Source: RUG191 sp045642225
GTDB lineage: Bacteria; Bacillota; Clostridia; Lachnospirales; Lachnospiraceae
Length of the DNA stretch: 64,000 bases
Assembly (NCBI GenBank): GCA_045642225.1
Contig: JAZUIN010000046.1
Location: 1-64,000, forward strand
Direction of reading: 5' to 3'
The notes below the pieces were generated by a model. That model searched no databases. It was not told where the DNA came from and saw only the letters and a program-made list of their open reading frames with translations. Each line of letters begins with the position of its first letter. The stretch's first letter is position 1. This document shows positions 45,488 to 53,195 of this stretch, in pieces. The position numbers and the translations under genes were made by a program.

Positions 45488-46291
45488 ATGATAACGAGTA
45501 AGACGAATCAACAAGTAAAGAATGTGGTGCTTCTTCAGAAGAAAGCCAAAGAAAGAAAAAGTCAGAATGTATTTCTCGTCGAAGGGGAAAGAATGGTTTT
45601 AGAGGCGCCGCTTGATAGAGTGAAAAACATTTACATTTCCGAGGACTTATATAATGAGAAATGTAATGGAGATAATACTAGAATAGAGCAGTTTATTAAA
45701 AAATGCGAAGAGGCAGGTATTTTAGTAGAAGAAGTTGCAAATGATGTATACAAAGCGATGACTGATACAGTTACGCCGCAAGGTATTATGGCTATAATTA
45801 CTAGGGCTGAGTCTTGCATTTTAGAGGATTCGGACGCGTATTTGTTGTTAGAAGAAATACAAGATCCAGGGAACTTGGGGACGTTATTTAGAACAGCAGA
45901 AGCAGCAGGAATCAAGCAAGTTATAATGAGCCCTGGGTGTGTTGATATATACAATCCTAAATGTGTGCGTTCTACAATGGGAACACTTTATCGTATGCCT
46001 TTTTATAAATGTAAGAATGATGATGAATGGTATGCCGCTATCAGTAAGCTTCAAGACGAAGGGGTAAATATATTTGGAGCCGCATTAGGTGCGTCGCAAA
46101 GTTATTCTCAAGTGGATTACACTTCTAAATGTGGATTTATAATTGGGAACGAAGGAAATGGATTGAGAGAAGAGACGATTAACAAATCTATATCAGTAAT
46201 AATTCCAATGGAAGGGGCAATAGAGTCTCTTAACGCAGCAATGGCTGGTGGAATTTTGATGTATGAGATGAGTAGGCAACGAAGATTATAA
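45488..46291 (+). CDS. SpoU/TrmH-family RNA 2'-O-methyltransferase
   Basis: A protein of 267 residues. An N-terminal substrate-binding domain (VFLVEGERMVLEAP) precedes a SPOUT domain. The SAM-binding knot shows LLLEEIQDPGNLGTLFRTAEAAGI, FIIGNEGNGLREE and IPMEGAIESLNAAMAGGILMYE. Such enzymes methylate ribose 2'-OH in rRNA or tRNA; which position is modified cannot be told. TrmH-type and RlmB-type assignments are both possible. It begins about 100 bases after pfkA, and the next small gene starts 12 bases after its stop, suggesting cotranscription. Confidence 0.9.
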   Translation: MITSKTNQQVKNVVLLQKKAKERKSQNVFLVEGERMVLEAPLDRVKNIYISEDLYNEKCNGDNTRIEQFIKKCEEAGILVEEVANDVYKAMTDTVTPQGIMAIITRAESCILEDSDAYLLLEEIQDPGNLGTLFRTAEAAGIKQVIMSPGCVDIYNPKCVRSTMGTLYRMPFYKCKNDDEWYAAISKLQDEGVNIFGAALGASQSYSQVDYTSKCGFIIGNEGNGLREETINKSISVIIPMEGAIESLNAAMAGGILMYEMSRQRRL

Positions 46292-46303
46292 AGAGGATGA
46301 ATG

Positions 46304-46567
46304 ATGAAAATTTGGTTCAAGGTTTGGGATAATAATCATTTGCTTGAGTCTCATACAATAGAGGACGAATCGGATGAGACGCGAACTCATAAGATTTTTA
46401 ATGCGTTAGATGAAGTTTGTCTAAGGATTAATGTTGGAAGACCAATTTGGTTAGATGCAACAATCAATGACTTCAAGCAATTTTCAAGAGCGAGATTTAA
46501 TAAGGATAATTTTGTTGAAGAGATAGAATTTGAGTATCTTGAAATACAAGTATTAGAGGAGGATTAG
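46304..46567 (+). CDS. Conserved small hypothetical protein
   Basis: An acidic protein of 87 residues, all soluble, beginning MKIWFKVWDNNHLLESHTI. It contains FNALDEVCLRINVGRPIWLDATINDFKQFSRARF and ends in acidic residues; these are visible as two predicted strands, a helix and a final strand. I cannot assign a family. AAGAGGA lies seven bases before this ATG; the preceding ATG at 46301 is too close. It lies 12 bases after the SpoU methyltransferase and 42 before an alarmone synthetase, in the same direction. Confidence 0.75.
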   Translation: MKIWFKVWDNNHLLESHTIEDESDETRTHKIFNALDEVCLRINVGRPIWLDATINDFKQFSRARFNKDNFVEEIEFEYLEIQVLEED

Positions 46568-46609
46568 ATATCTAATACTTATAATATATTGGGGAAAAAG
46601 GAGAAGATT

Positions 46610-47251
46610 ATGGACAATATAGGGTTTTATGAAGGTTCTGGTGGATGGAGTTCATCAATGCTTCTTTATAATTCTGCCCTGAAGGAAGTAAATACAAAGG
46701 TAGAAATTTTAAATGAAGAATTTAAGCATATTCATAAATATAATCCGATTGAGTATGTTAAGACTAGAATTAAGTCGCCAGAAAGCATTGTAAAAAAGTT
46801 AAAAAGGTATGGTTATGAGCCTACTACAGAGAATATGGTAGAATATTGTAATGATGTTGCGGGTGTAAGAATTATATGTTCCTTTACATCAGATATTTAC
46901 AGACTTGCTGATATGATTGGAAAGCAGAATGACATTACAGTAATTTCTATTAAGGATTATATTAAAAATCCTAAGCAAAGTGGGTATAAGAGCTATCATA
47001 TGATTGTATCTGTTCCGATTTTCTTGTCGGATAGAATGGTTCCAACTAAGGTTGAAATACAGATTAGAACTATTGCGATGGATTTCTGGGCGTCTCTGGA
47101 GCATAAAATTTTCTATAAATTTGAGGGTGATGCTCCAGAATATATTAGTACAGAGCTTAGAGAATGTTCAGAAATTGTTTCGATGTTAGATGCTAAAATG
47201 TTAGATCTTAATGAGGCGATTTCTCAGGCAGCAGAAGAACAAAAACAATAA
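46610..47251 (+). CDS. Small alarmone synthetase (YjbM/RelQ-like)
   Basis: A RelA/SpoT-domain protein of 213 residues, of typical small-alarmone-synthetase length. Signatures include VKTRIKSPESIVKKLKRYG, YCNDVAGVRIICSFTSD, GYKSYHMIVSVPIF, VEIQIRTIAMDFWASLEHKIFYK, and a C-terminal helix. It would make (p)ppGpp by pyrophosphate transfer from ATP. No hydrolase domain is present. The start was set at ATG 46610 after AAGGAG; TTG at 46589 is in frame but unsupported. It differs from the longer synthetase at 17.4 kb, so the window holds two synthetase-only enzymes. Confidence 0.9.
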   Translation: MDNIGFYEGSGGWSSSMLLYNSALKEVNTKVEILNEEFKHIHKYNPIEYVKTRIKSPESIVKKLKRYGYEPTTENMVEYCNDVAGVRIICSFTSDIYRLADMIGKQNDITVISIKDYIKNPKQSGYKSYHMIVSVPIFLSDRMVPTKVEIQIRTIAMDFWASLEHKIFYKFEGDAPEYISTELRECSEIVSMLDAKMLDLNEAISQAAEEQKQ

Positions 47252-47259
47252 AAATAATA

Positions 47260-47298
47260 GTCCCTTGATTTTATCAGTTAAAATCAAGGGACATTTTT
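47260..47298. terminator. Terminator between convergent genes
   Basis: Thirteen-base perfect stem GTCCCTTGATTTT / AAAATCAAGGGAC, seven-base loop, then ATTTTTG. It serves the synthetase and possibly also the minus-strand gene. Confidence 0.9.
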
Positions 47299-47299
47299 G

Positions 47300-47893
47300 T
47301 TATACTGCTTCAGTTTGGTTTTTCCATGCGTCGAATTTTTCTAATACAGCATCGTATGTCTTTTGGCTAATGTCTGGAAGAGTCTTACCCCAGGCTTTAG
47401 TAGCTTCTTTGAAGCCTTTCTTGAAAGCGTCAAGCATTGCATCTGCTTTTTCTGGGTCATTTCCAGCTAATGCTTTGGCAAAATCTAATATTCTGTCAGA
47501 AGTTTGATTGACTCCCCAATAACCATCTTCACTGATGGCTTCTGTTGCAGCAGCTTTAGTATCTGCATCTACTTCGAAATCACCATTTGCTAACATCTTC
47601 CAAATGTCATCTGATTGACCAATAGTCTTTCCTTGACCTTGAATTGTCTTCATAACAATGTCAATAAGATGTTGCTGTTGTTGAGCTAAAGCTTCTTTTG
47701 CTTGTGCAACATAAGCTGAACCGGATGTGTTTTTGGCCTTTACGTTGTTCGATTTGTCGCTTGCTTCGTATACAGCGGCAGTTTCGTCAAAACCAGTCTT
47801 TTTTGTCGCAGGTTCTTCTGTATTTTTTACTGTATTTTTAGTGTTTTGTATGTAGTTGTTGTTTACTACATTGCTAATTACTCCTGTATCCAT
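47300..47893 (-). CDS. Soluble protein of unknown function
   Basis: A protein of 197 residues. The N-terminal 70 residues are Asn/Thr/Lys-rich and look disordered. The C-terminal part is helical and carries ISEDGYWGVNQTSDRILDFA followed by LAGNDPEKADAMLDAFKKGF. A similar ISEDGYYGV-QTSDRI stretch occurs in proteins sometimes named hydrogenase-4 component G, a label with no functional support that I know of. There is no signal peptide or membrane helix. AAGGAGGGT lies on the minus strand ahead of the start. It is a single-gene unit. No function can be given. Confidence 0.8.
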   Translation of the reverse strand: MDTGVISNVVNNNYIQNTKNTVKNTEEPATKKTGFDETAAVYEASDKSNNVKAKNTSGSAYVAQAKEALAQQQQHLIDIVMKTIQGQGKTIGQSDDIWKMLANGDFEVDADTKAAATEAISEDGYWGVNQTSDRILDFAKALAGNDPEKADAMLDAFKKGFKEATKAWGKTLPDISQKTYDAVLEKFDAWKNQTEAV

Positions 47894-48078
47894 AGTACCC
47901 TCCTTGGTTCATGTATTTGGCTAATTTTAGCCATTCTTCCTCATAGATTATGTCGGATTATTACATATTTTCCTTGATAGAGATTTTATAAAAAATACAA
48001 ATTGTATTGAAATTGATACATTATTTTGTTATTATTTGTATAAAGTATTTTGTATACAAAGAAGAGGTGGGGGAGATT

Positions 48079-48933
48079 ATGGAACTTAAAGCTTATAGCA
48101 AAATTAATCTTGGACTTGACGTTTTGCGTAAAAGAGAAGATGGTTATCATGAGTTAAGAATGATTATGCAAACATTAAATTTGCACGATACAGTCGAGAT
48201 TAATAGAAGAGAAGACAAAGAAATATATATGACGTGTTCAGATGCAAGCTTGCCTTGTGATGATAGTAATTTATGTGTTAAAGCGGCCAAGCTATTAATG
48301 GATGAATTTGATTTTGAATGTGGTGTAGATATACATTTGACCAAAAGAATTCCTGTAGCGGCTGGAATGGCAGGAGGAAGTACGGATGCGGCAGCTGTAC
48401 TAGAAGGAATTAACGAGATGTTTCAATTAGGCCTTTCGCAAGATGACTTGATGAAACGTGGCGTTAAGCTAGGTGCGGATATCCCATATTGCATCATGAA
48501 GGGCACTGCATTAGCAGAGGGAATAGGCGATAGATTGACGAGGCTTCCAGCTATCGTTGATTATCCAGTTCTTATAGCGAAGCCAGAAGAAGGTGTTTCA
48601 ACTGGATTTGTATATGGAAATCTTAAGATTGATAAATTAGTTCATCCAGATATTGATGGTCAGATTGAAGGCATCAAGAATCAAGACATCAAGATGATTT
48701 GTGACAAGATGGGAAATGTATTACAGACAGTAACAATTCCTGCTTGTCCTATAATAGATGATATTAAGAAATGTATGATGGATAATGGTGCAATTAATTC
48801 AATGATGTCGGGCTCGGGTCCAACAGTTTTTGGAATTTTTCCAAATGAAGAAAGCTGCAATGAGGCTGCAAAGGTTATTGAGGAAAAAGGTTATTGTAAT
48901 CAAATATATGTAACAAGTTTTTATAATGTATAA
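48079..48933 (+). CDS. ispE: 4-diphosphocytidyl-2-C-methyl-D-erythritol kinase
   Basis: A GHMP kinase of 284 residues in the non-mevalonate isoprenoid pathway. It begins ELKAYSKINLGLDVL with DGYHELRMIMQTL. The ATP loop is PVAAGMAGGSTDAAAVL and the C-terminal motif is MMSGSGPTVFGIF. Length is typical. GAGGTGGGGGAG precedes the ATG at 48079; an upstream in-frame extension (from 48007) is AT-rich leader and was not used. A GntR regulator gene follows 27 bases later. Confidence 0.95.
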   Translation: MELKAYSKINLGLDVLRKREDGYHELRMIMQTLNLHDTVEINRREDKEIYMTCSDASLPCDDSNLCVKAAKLLMDEFDFECGVDIHLTKRIPVAAGMAGGSTDAAAVLEGINEMFQLGLSQDDLMKRGVKLGADIPYCIMKGTALAEGIGDRLTRLPAIVDYPVLIAKPEEGVSTGFVYGNLKIDKLVHPDIDGQIEGIKNQDIKMICDKMGNVLQTVTIPACPIIDDIKKCMMDNGAINSMMSGSGPTVFGIFPNEESCNEAAKVIEEKGYCNQIYVTSFYNV

Positions 48934-48960
48934 CACATACATTTACAGGGAGGGAGAGAA

Positions 48961-49635
48961 ATGGAACACAATATGAAATTACAACAAGATGCTTATTTGC
49001 CACTTAGAGATGTGGTTTTTAATACATTAAGAGATGCTATTCTAAGAGGTGAATTACAGCCTGGTGAGAGACTTATGGAGATACATTTAGCAAAGGAGCT
49101 TGGTGTATCTAGAACACCGATTAGAGAAGCAATAAGAATGCTAGAGCAAGAAGGATTAGCAATAACATTTCCAAGAAGAGGTGCGCAGGTTGCAAAAATG
49201 TCTGAAAAGGACTTGGATGATGTACTTGAAATTCGTGAAGTACTTGATTCTTTGGCAGCATATAAGGCTTGCGAGAAGATGACTGAAAAGGAATATGATG
49301 AGCTCGAGAAAGCATTGTATGAATTTGAAGATGCAATCAAATCTGGTGATTTAAATAGAATAGTTGAGTCTGACGAAGAATTTCATGGTGTAATATATAG
49401 AGCAGCGAAAAATCCTAGATTGTTGACTATTTTAAGAAATCTCAAGGAGCAGATGCATAGATTTAGATTCGAATATGCGAAGAAAACTGAAGTGTATCCT
49501 GAATTGATAAGAGAGCATGAAGAGATTTATAAGGCATTAAAAGAGAAGAGAAAAGAAGATGTTAAAGACATTTCTATAACACATTTGCTTAATCAGATGG
49601 AAGGCGTTAGAGCCGCTATTAAGAGTCAGGAGTAG
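48961..49635 (+). CDS. GntR-family regulator with FCD domain
   Basis: A transcription regulator of 224 residues. The N-terminal winged helix (about 10-75) shows LPLRDVVFNTLRDAILRGEL, PGERLMEIHLAKELGVSRTPIREAI and GLAITFPRRGAQVAKM. The C-terminal FCD effector domain (about 85-215) has the metal-binding-type residues in SDEEFHGVIYRAAKNP and REHEEIYKALK. The ligand is unknown; FCD regulators often bind small carboxylates. It follows ispE with a good GGGAGGGAG site and ends two bases before a DUF1934 gene, so the three may be one operon. Confidence 0.92.
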   Translation: MEHNMKLQQDAYLPLRDVVFNTLRDAILRGELQPGERLMEIHLAKELGVSRTPIREAIRMLEQEGLAITFPRRGAQVAKMSEKDLDDVLEIREVLDSLAAYKACEKMTEKEYDELEKALYEFEDAIKSGDLNRIVESDEEFHGVIYRAAKNPRLLTILRNLKEQMHRFRFEYAKKTEVYPELIREHEEIYKALKEKRKEDVKDISITHLLNQMEGVRAAIKSQE

Positions 49636-49638
49636 AAT

Positions 49639-50055
49639 ATGTTACCTGAAAATGTTAAGGTGAAATTAGAATCGATTGCCAGCCTAGATGGTCATAATGA
49701 GAAGATGCAAAATGAGTATAATGCGAAATGTTTTCTCAAAAATGGAAAAATATATTTAAAATACGACGAGATTATGGATGGCGTTGATGGCGCAGTTAAT
49801 ACATTAGTTACGATAACGGAAAATACATTTCAAATTAGTAGAAGTGGCGGAGTGAAAAGTACGATGCGCTTTGTTGATCAAACAGAACTAACTAGTCAAT
49901 ACCAAAGTGAAGTGGGGCTGTTGGAAATTAGGATTAGAACTAATAGTTATGTATGTAAGTTAGAGGAAGATAGCATAGATATTAATTTGAATTATGATAT
50001 GTACATGAATGGTGTGGAAAGTGGCAATCACATCATTAAAATGTTTGTAAAATGA
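49639..50055 (+). CDS. DUF1934 (YwiB-like) beta-barrel protein
   Basis: A soluble protein of 138 residues that fits the DUF1934/YwiB family, small calycin-like barrels in Firmicutes. Visible features are the strand-rich pattern, NGKIYLKYDEI, NTLVTITENTFQISRSGGVKSTMRF and the terminal LNYDMYMNGVESGNHIIKM. The function is unknown. It starts three bases after the GntR gene stop, and ribosomes probably reinitiate from AGGAG inside that gene's end. No partner hint is given by its neighbours. Confidence 0.85.
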   Translation: MLPENVKVKLESIASLDGHNEKMQNEYNAKCFLKNGKIYLKYDEIMDGVDGAVNTLVTITENTFQISRSGGVKSTMRFVDQTELTSQYQSEVGLLEIRIRTNSYVCKLEEDSIDINLNYDMYMNGVESGNHIIKMFVK

Positions 50056-50143
50056 TTAGACAATACGAGGGATTAGTGTTGTCAATATACATGTTTGATG
50101 TTATAATTGCTAAGGTTATGATTGAATAAGGAGGAATGGTTAC

Positions 50144-50626
50144 ATGCCAGTATTTACAATAGTATTAATAGTAATTGCAGTTGTGTTACTTGGTGGTTTA
50201 ATTGCATTTTATTTTTTGGGCAAGAAAGCTGACAAGAAGCGCGATGAGCAGCAAGAACAATTAGCAGCAGTTGCACAACAGGTGTCAATGCTTGTTATTG
50301 ATAAGAAGAGATTAAAGCTTAAGGATGCAGGTTTGCCAGAGGCAGTTACAAATGCAAAGCTTCCTTGGTATGCAAAGATGAGCAAGGTACCAGTTGCGAA
50401 GGTTAAGTTAAATGGCCCAGCTGGAAAGCAAATCATGACAATGATTGTAGAAGCTGATATTTTTGATGAACTTCCTGTAAAGAAAGAGATTAAAGCTACA
50501 GTAAGTGGATTGTATATCACAGGCTTTAGAGGAAATCATGGCAAGCTTAAGAAGGAAGAAGTGAAGAAGAAGAAAGGTCTTCGTGCTTGGGCTATTCGTA
50601 AACAAAAAGAACTTAAAAATAGATAA
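50144..50626 (+). CDS. Single-pass membrane protein with basic tail, unknown
   Basis: A protein of 160 residues with an N-terminal helix (about 2-25, VFTIVLIVIAVVLLGGLIAFYF). A coiled, charged segment (KKADKKRDEQQEQLAAVAQQ) and a lysine-rich soluble part follow, ending LRAWAIRKQKELKNR. The middle contains MSKVPVAKVKLNGPAGKQIMTMIV. I do not recognise a named family; similar proteins occur in related clostridia as hypotheticals. AAGGAGG precedes the start. A strong terminator follows, so it is probably a single-gene unit. Confidence 0.82.
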   Translation: MPVFTIVLIVIAVVLLGGLIAFYFLGKKADKKRDEQQEQLAAVAQQVSMLVIDKKRLKLKDAGLPEAVTNAKLPWYAKMSKVPVAKVKLNGPAGKQIMTMIVEADIFDELPVKKEIKATVSGLYITGFRGNHGKLKKEEVKKKKGLRAWAIRKQKELKNR

Positions 50627-50656
50627 GATGTGCAATTAATTACGCGTAATGCGGTA

Positions 50657-50694
50657 AAAACCTCTTTACTGATGTTTCAGTGAAGAGGTTTTTT
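50657..50694 (+). terminator. Terminator after the basic membrane protein
   Basis: Twelve-pair stem from CCTCTTTACTGA to TCAGTGAAGAGG with loop TGTT, A-run before and TTTTTT after. Confidence 0.92.
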
Positions 50695-50736
50695 GTATAT
50701 TTTTTAAACCAATTTAGATTTTTTCCGTAAAAAGGC

Positions 50737-50768
50737 TTTACAAATTGTGGTTATTGTTTTATTATAAT
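50737..50768 (+). promoter_or_regulatory. Promoter for a short leader or small RNA upstream of folC
   Basis: TTTACA and TATAAT are 20 bases apart, a long spacer. Transcription would begin near 50775. Confidence 0.45.
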
Positions 50769-50774
50769 GTGGTA

Positions 50775-50881
50775 ATGAAAACCGTGTGTAGTTAAAATGG
50801 TTACCACGATTAAGTTACGAACCCTTTTATTTCTTTTTCATACATTCCCTGTCAAGGTTATCCTTGCAGGGAAATTTTTTT
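50775..50881 (+). ncRNA. Candidate small RNA or transcription attenuator
   Basis: About 105 bases run from the predicted promoter to an intrinsic terminator and carry no gene with a ribosome site. The 5' part can fold using GTGGTAA (50769-50775) with TTACCAC (50801-50807). The 3' part is the terminator hairpin. The following folC has a weak ribosome site, so this may be a stand-alone RNA or the regulated leader of folC. It does not match a riboswitch class I can recognise. Confidence 0.4.
50845..50881 (+). terminator. Intrinsic terminator in the folC leader
   Basis: Stem TTCCCTG / CAGGGAA extended by CAAGG / CCTTG around a TTAT loop, then A and seven T. Confidence 0.85.
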
Positions 50882-50916
50882 GTCTATTTAGAGAAAGTTG
50901 TGATATATTAATTGTT

Positions 50917-52323
50917 ATGAAGTGTAATGAGTACGAAGAAGTAGTTAATAAAATAATGTATTCTAGGCGTTTTGGTAAAGCGAAGGGAGTAGATGTATCG
51001 ACAGAAATGTTAGACTTACTCGGACGTCCTTGTAAGGGTATGAACATTATTCATGTTGCAGGGACTAATGGTAAGGGCAGTACGTGTAATTTTATTGCGA
51101 ATGGACTTACTGCTTTGGGTTTTAAGGTTGGATTATTTACTTCGCCACATTTGATTGATTTTACAGAACGAATAAGGGTAAATAATAGGTGTATCCCAAA
51201 GGAAAGTGTTCTGTCGTATGCGAAGAAGCTTTTTTTACTAGATTTGAAGCTTGAGCCAACAATGTTTGATTATTGCTTTGCAATGGCATTGTTGTATTTT
51301 AGAGATGAGAAATGTGACTTTGTCGTAATCGAAACAGGATTAGGTGGAACATTTGACTCTACGAATGCAATGATTAAGTCGCCTTTTGCTACAGTTATTA
51401 CTAACATTAGTTTTGATCATACTGCTATTCTTGGCGATACCTTAGAAGAAATTGCAAGTAATAAAGCAGGAGTAATTAAGAATGATACAAGCTTAGTTAT
51501 AGCTAGAATGCCTGAAAAAGCTAGAAATGTACTGCTTGATAAGTCGAAAAACGTTGAGCTTCATAGCTTAGTTGATTTGAATGATAAAAAAATGTACAAA
51601 GAAACAGATACATTTTTTGAGAAATATAGTAGCTCCGAGGTTAGTTATATTTTAGATACATATCAGAAGGAAAATGTATATGCAGCAATTGCGACTTTAA
51701 ATGTTATATTTGAAAAAAAGCGAGATCTTGTTATTACGAATTACATGGAGTTTGTTAAGAACAGTCAAGACGAAGCTTGTGTAAATGGATGTGATGGTAA
51801 GTGTAGCGAGTGCACAACTAACGATTCGTTAGAAGACTGGTTCGGGAAAAATATTGTTAATGCTTTGAATAATACGACATGGCCTGGAAGATTTGAAGTT
51901 ATGGGAAATGTGATAATTGACGGAGCGCATAATCCAGATGGGTTTAGAGCATTGAAGGAGTCGCTTTTGCGCAGATATATTGGAGTTGATGTGAGCTTCA
52001 ACTTCGTTGTCGGAGTGTTGGCAGATAAAGATTTCATCAAAGGACTAGAATATATCAAGGATATTTCGACGAAGGTGTATACTGTGACAATCGATGATCC
52101 TAGGGCCAAGGATGGACGAGAACTAGCAGATGAATTGTTGGAATTAGGATATGACTCGAGCTTCTTAGGAGAAGAAATAGATGCAGCTAAATTAATTCTA
52201 GAAAATGTAAATAATTCTAGTGAAAATATGTCGAAAGAGTTATATAATGTATATGTATTTTGCGGTTCGCTTTATTTTGTTGGAAAAGTAAAGGGGAAAT
52301 TATGTCAATTACAACAAGAATAG
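50917..52323 (+). CDS. folC: Folylpolyglutamate synthase / dihydrofolate synthase family
   Basis: A Mur-ligase-family enzyme of 468 residues that adds glutamate to folates. GTNGKGSTCNFIANGL is the ATP loop. FTSPHLIDFTERIRVN, ETGLGGTFDSTN, NISFDHTAILG with the catalytic histidine, and VIIDGAHNPDGF complete the family pattern. An unusual insertion near residues 285-305 (CVNGCDGKCSECT) holds four cysteines and could bind metal. The start at 50917 matches family N-termini (MKCNEYEEVVNKI) but has only a weak ribosome site. An in-frame extension from 50797 runs through a terminator hairpin and was rejected. The stop lies inside the J-domain gene. Confidence 0.85.
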   Translation: MKCNEYEEVVNKIMYSRRFGKAKGVDVSTEMLDLLGRPCKGMNIIHVAGTNGKGSTCNFIANGLTALGFKVGLFTSPHLIDFTERIRVNNRCIPKESVLSYAKKLFLLDLKLEPTMFDYCFAMALLYFRDEKCDFVVIETGLGGTFDSTNAMIKSPFATVITNISFDHTAILGDTLEEIASNKAGVIKNDTSLVIARMPEKARNVLLDKSKNVELHSLVDLNDKKMYKETDTFFEKYSSSEVSYILDTYQKENVYAAIATLNVIFEKKRDLVITNYMEFVKNSQDEACVNGCDGKCSECTTNDSLEDWFGKNIVNALNNTTWPGRFEVMGNVIIDGAHNPDGFRALKESLLRRYIGVDVSFNFVVGVLADKDFIKGLEYIKDISTKVYTVTIDDPRAKDGRELADELLELGYDSSFLGEEIDAAKLILENVNNSSENMSKELYNVYVFCGSLYFVGKVKGKLCQLQQE

Positions 52324-52760
52324 AAGCTTTTAGAGTTCTAGGTCTTCCAGTAAATGCGACACAAGAAGATATCAAGAACGCTTACAAAAAAATGTCGAAG
52401 CAGTATCATCCAGATGTTGTTGGTGAAGAAGGAACGGCACATTTTTACAAAATTAATGAAGCGTATAATTTTCTTATGAATACACCTGTGGTGCAAACTA
52501 AGGTTTATGGCATGAATGAAAGTGCCGTAAGGTATATGTCGAATCAGAAGGTTAATCGAGAAAAGGCTAGGAGACAGAAAGCAAAAGAAGATAAGCGTAA
52601 GAAAGAGCGCAAAGAAGCTTTAGAAAGAGAAGCTAAGGCTATGAGACAACGACGTCTTAGAGAACAAGAAATCAAACGCCAAGCAGAAGAAGAGGCTGAT
52701 AAGCAAGTTAGAGCTATGGAGATGGCGTATATTATATCAAAAATGTTAGGAGATAAATAA
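52302..52760 (+). CDS. J-domain protein (DnaJ-like)
   Basis: A protein of 152 residues. Residues about 8-62 form a J-domain: FRVLGLPVNATQEDIKNAYKKMSKQYHPDVVG with the HPD tripeptide (written here in overlapping parts RVLGLPVNA and SKQYHPDVVG), then FYKINEAYNFL. The rest is a highly charged Lys/Arg/Glu helix of about 70 residues, ending KMLGDK. It lacks the zinc and substrate domains of full DnaJ, so it probably stimulates DnaK at a specific site. AAGGGG precedes ATG 52302; the start overlaps folC. The next gene overlaps the stop by one base. Confidence 0.87.
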   Translation: MSITTRIEAFRVLGLPVNATQEDIKNAYKKMSKQYHPDVVGEEGTAHFYKINEAYNFLMNTPVVQTKVYGMNESAVRYMSNQKVNREKARRQKAKEDKRKKERKEALEREAKAMRQRRLREQEIKRQAEEEADKQVRAMEMAYIISKMLGDK

Positions 52761-53044
52761 TGAGCAAGGAAAAGGTTGCTGCAAATAAAGAAAGAAAAAA
52801 GAATTATAAGAAATATGCAAAGAAAGAGAAAGCAAATAAGATATTGAGATTTATTCCGCTTATTGTTGTTGGAGTATTGTTAATTGGTTTTATAGCTTAT
52901 TCAGGTGCAACTAAATACCAAGAATATAAGACAGAGAATCCTACGATGACTAAAGTAGACTTGAATCCATTAACGGATTATATAACTGCAGTGCAGGATA
53001 AAGGAACAGCTACAATAGAGAATTCTGTTAGTGCGTCGAAATAA
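52760..53044 (+). CDS. Small single-pass membrane protein, unknown
   Basis: A protein of 94 residues. The first 29 residues are strongly basic (NKERKKNYKKYAKKEKANK). One hydrophobic helix (about 30-50, FIPLIVVGVLLIGFIAY) is followed by a short outside tail of about 44 residues. The start codon overlaps the J-domain gene stop (TAATG), so both are translated together. The pairing of a charged J-domain protein with a basic-anchored membrane protein hints at a membrane chaperone pair, but this is inferred and I cannot name the family. Confidence 0.78.
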   Translation: MSKEKVAANKERKKNYKKYAKKEKANKILRFIPLIVVGVLLIGFIAYSGATKYQEYKTENPTMTKVDLNPLTDYITAVQDKGTATIENSVSASK

Positions 53045-53069
53045 AATTAAAAATTAAAAAAATATTTGT

Positions 53070-53098
53070 TTGACATAAATGTAGTTGGATGCTAATAT
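53070..53098 (+). promoter_or_regulatory. Promoter of the antitoxin-type RNA
   Basis: A perfect -35 TTGACA, a 17-base spacer, and -10 TAATAT. Expected start is near 53105. Confidence 0.8.
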
Positions 53099-53101
53099 TT
53101 A

Positions 53102-53113
53102 GCTATAAAAAGT
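53102..53113 (+). repeat. Direct repeat DR, copy in the antitoxin RNA
   Basis: GCTATAAAAAGT is found here and again at 53263-53274, in the same orientation. Because the two RNAs run in opposite directions, their copies are complementary. Confidence 0.65.
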
Positions 53114-53191
53114 GCTACCGATAGACGGTTAGCCTGATATTAAATGAATGACGAAAAGCCGCTCAGTTTACCAGACCGGGGCGGCTTTTTT
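53105..53191 (+). ncRNA. Candidate antisense RNA antitoxin (RNAII-like)
   Basis: About 87 bases run from a strong promoter to a GC-rich terminator, with no coding frame having a ribosome site. A stem-loop forms at 53114-53133 (GCTACCG with CGGTTAGC). The RNA converges on the 30-codon peptide gene and would overlap the end of its message at the shared terminator. It also starts within GCTATAAAAAGT, a direct repeat of bases in the peptide start region, so the two RNAs can pair at both ends. This is the layout of par-type (RNAI/RNAII) type I antitoxins. Confidence 0.6.
53154..53191. terminator. Shared bidirectional terminator
   Basis: Nine-base core stem AAAAGCCGC / GCGGCTTTT with further inner pairs, flanked by T-runs on both strands. 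Both convergent transcripts should end here. Confidence 0.85.
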
Positions 53192-53195
53192 GTGT

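Noticed and set aside
46117..46320. Minus-strand frames of 60-150 codons opposite dnaE, pst, ispE and other genes
   Set aside because: They lie opposite well-supported genes, lack ribosome sites, and show Ser/Ile/Leu-rich composition typical of shadow frames.
50797..50916. Forty-codon N-terminal extension of folC
   Set aside because: It would translate straight through an intrinsic terminator, has no ribosome site, and FolC homologues start near MKCNEYEEV.
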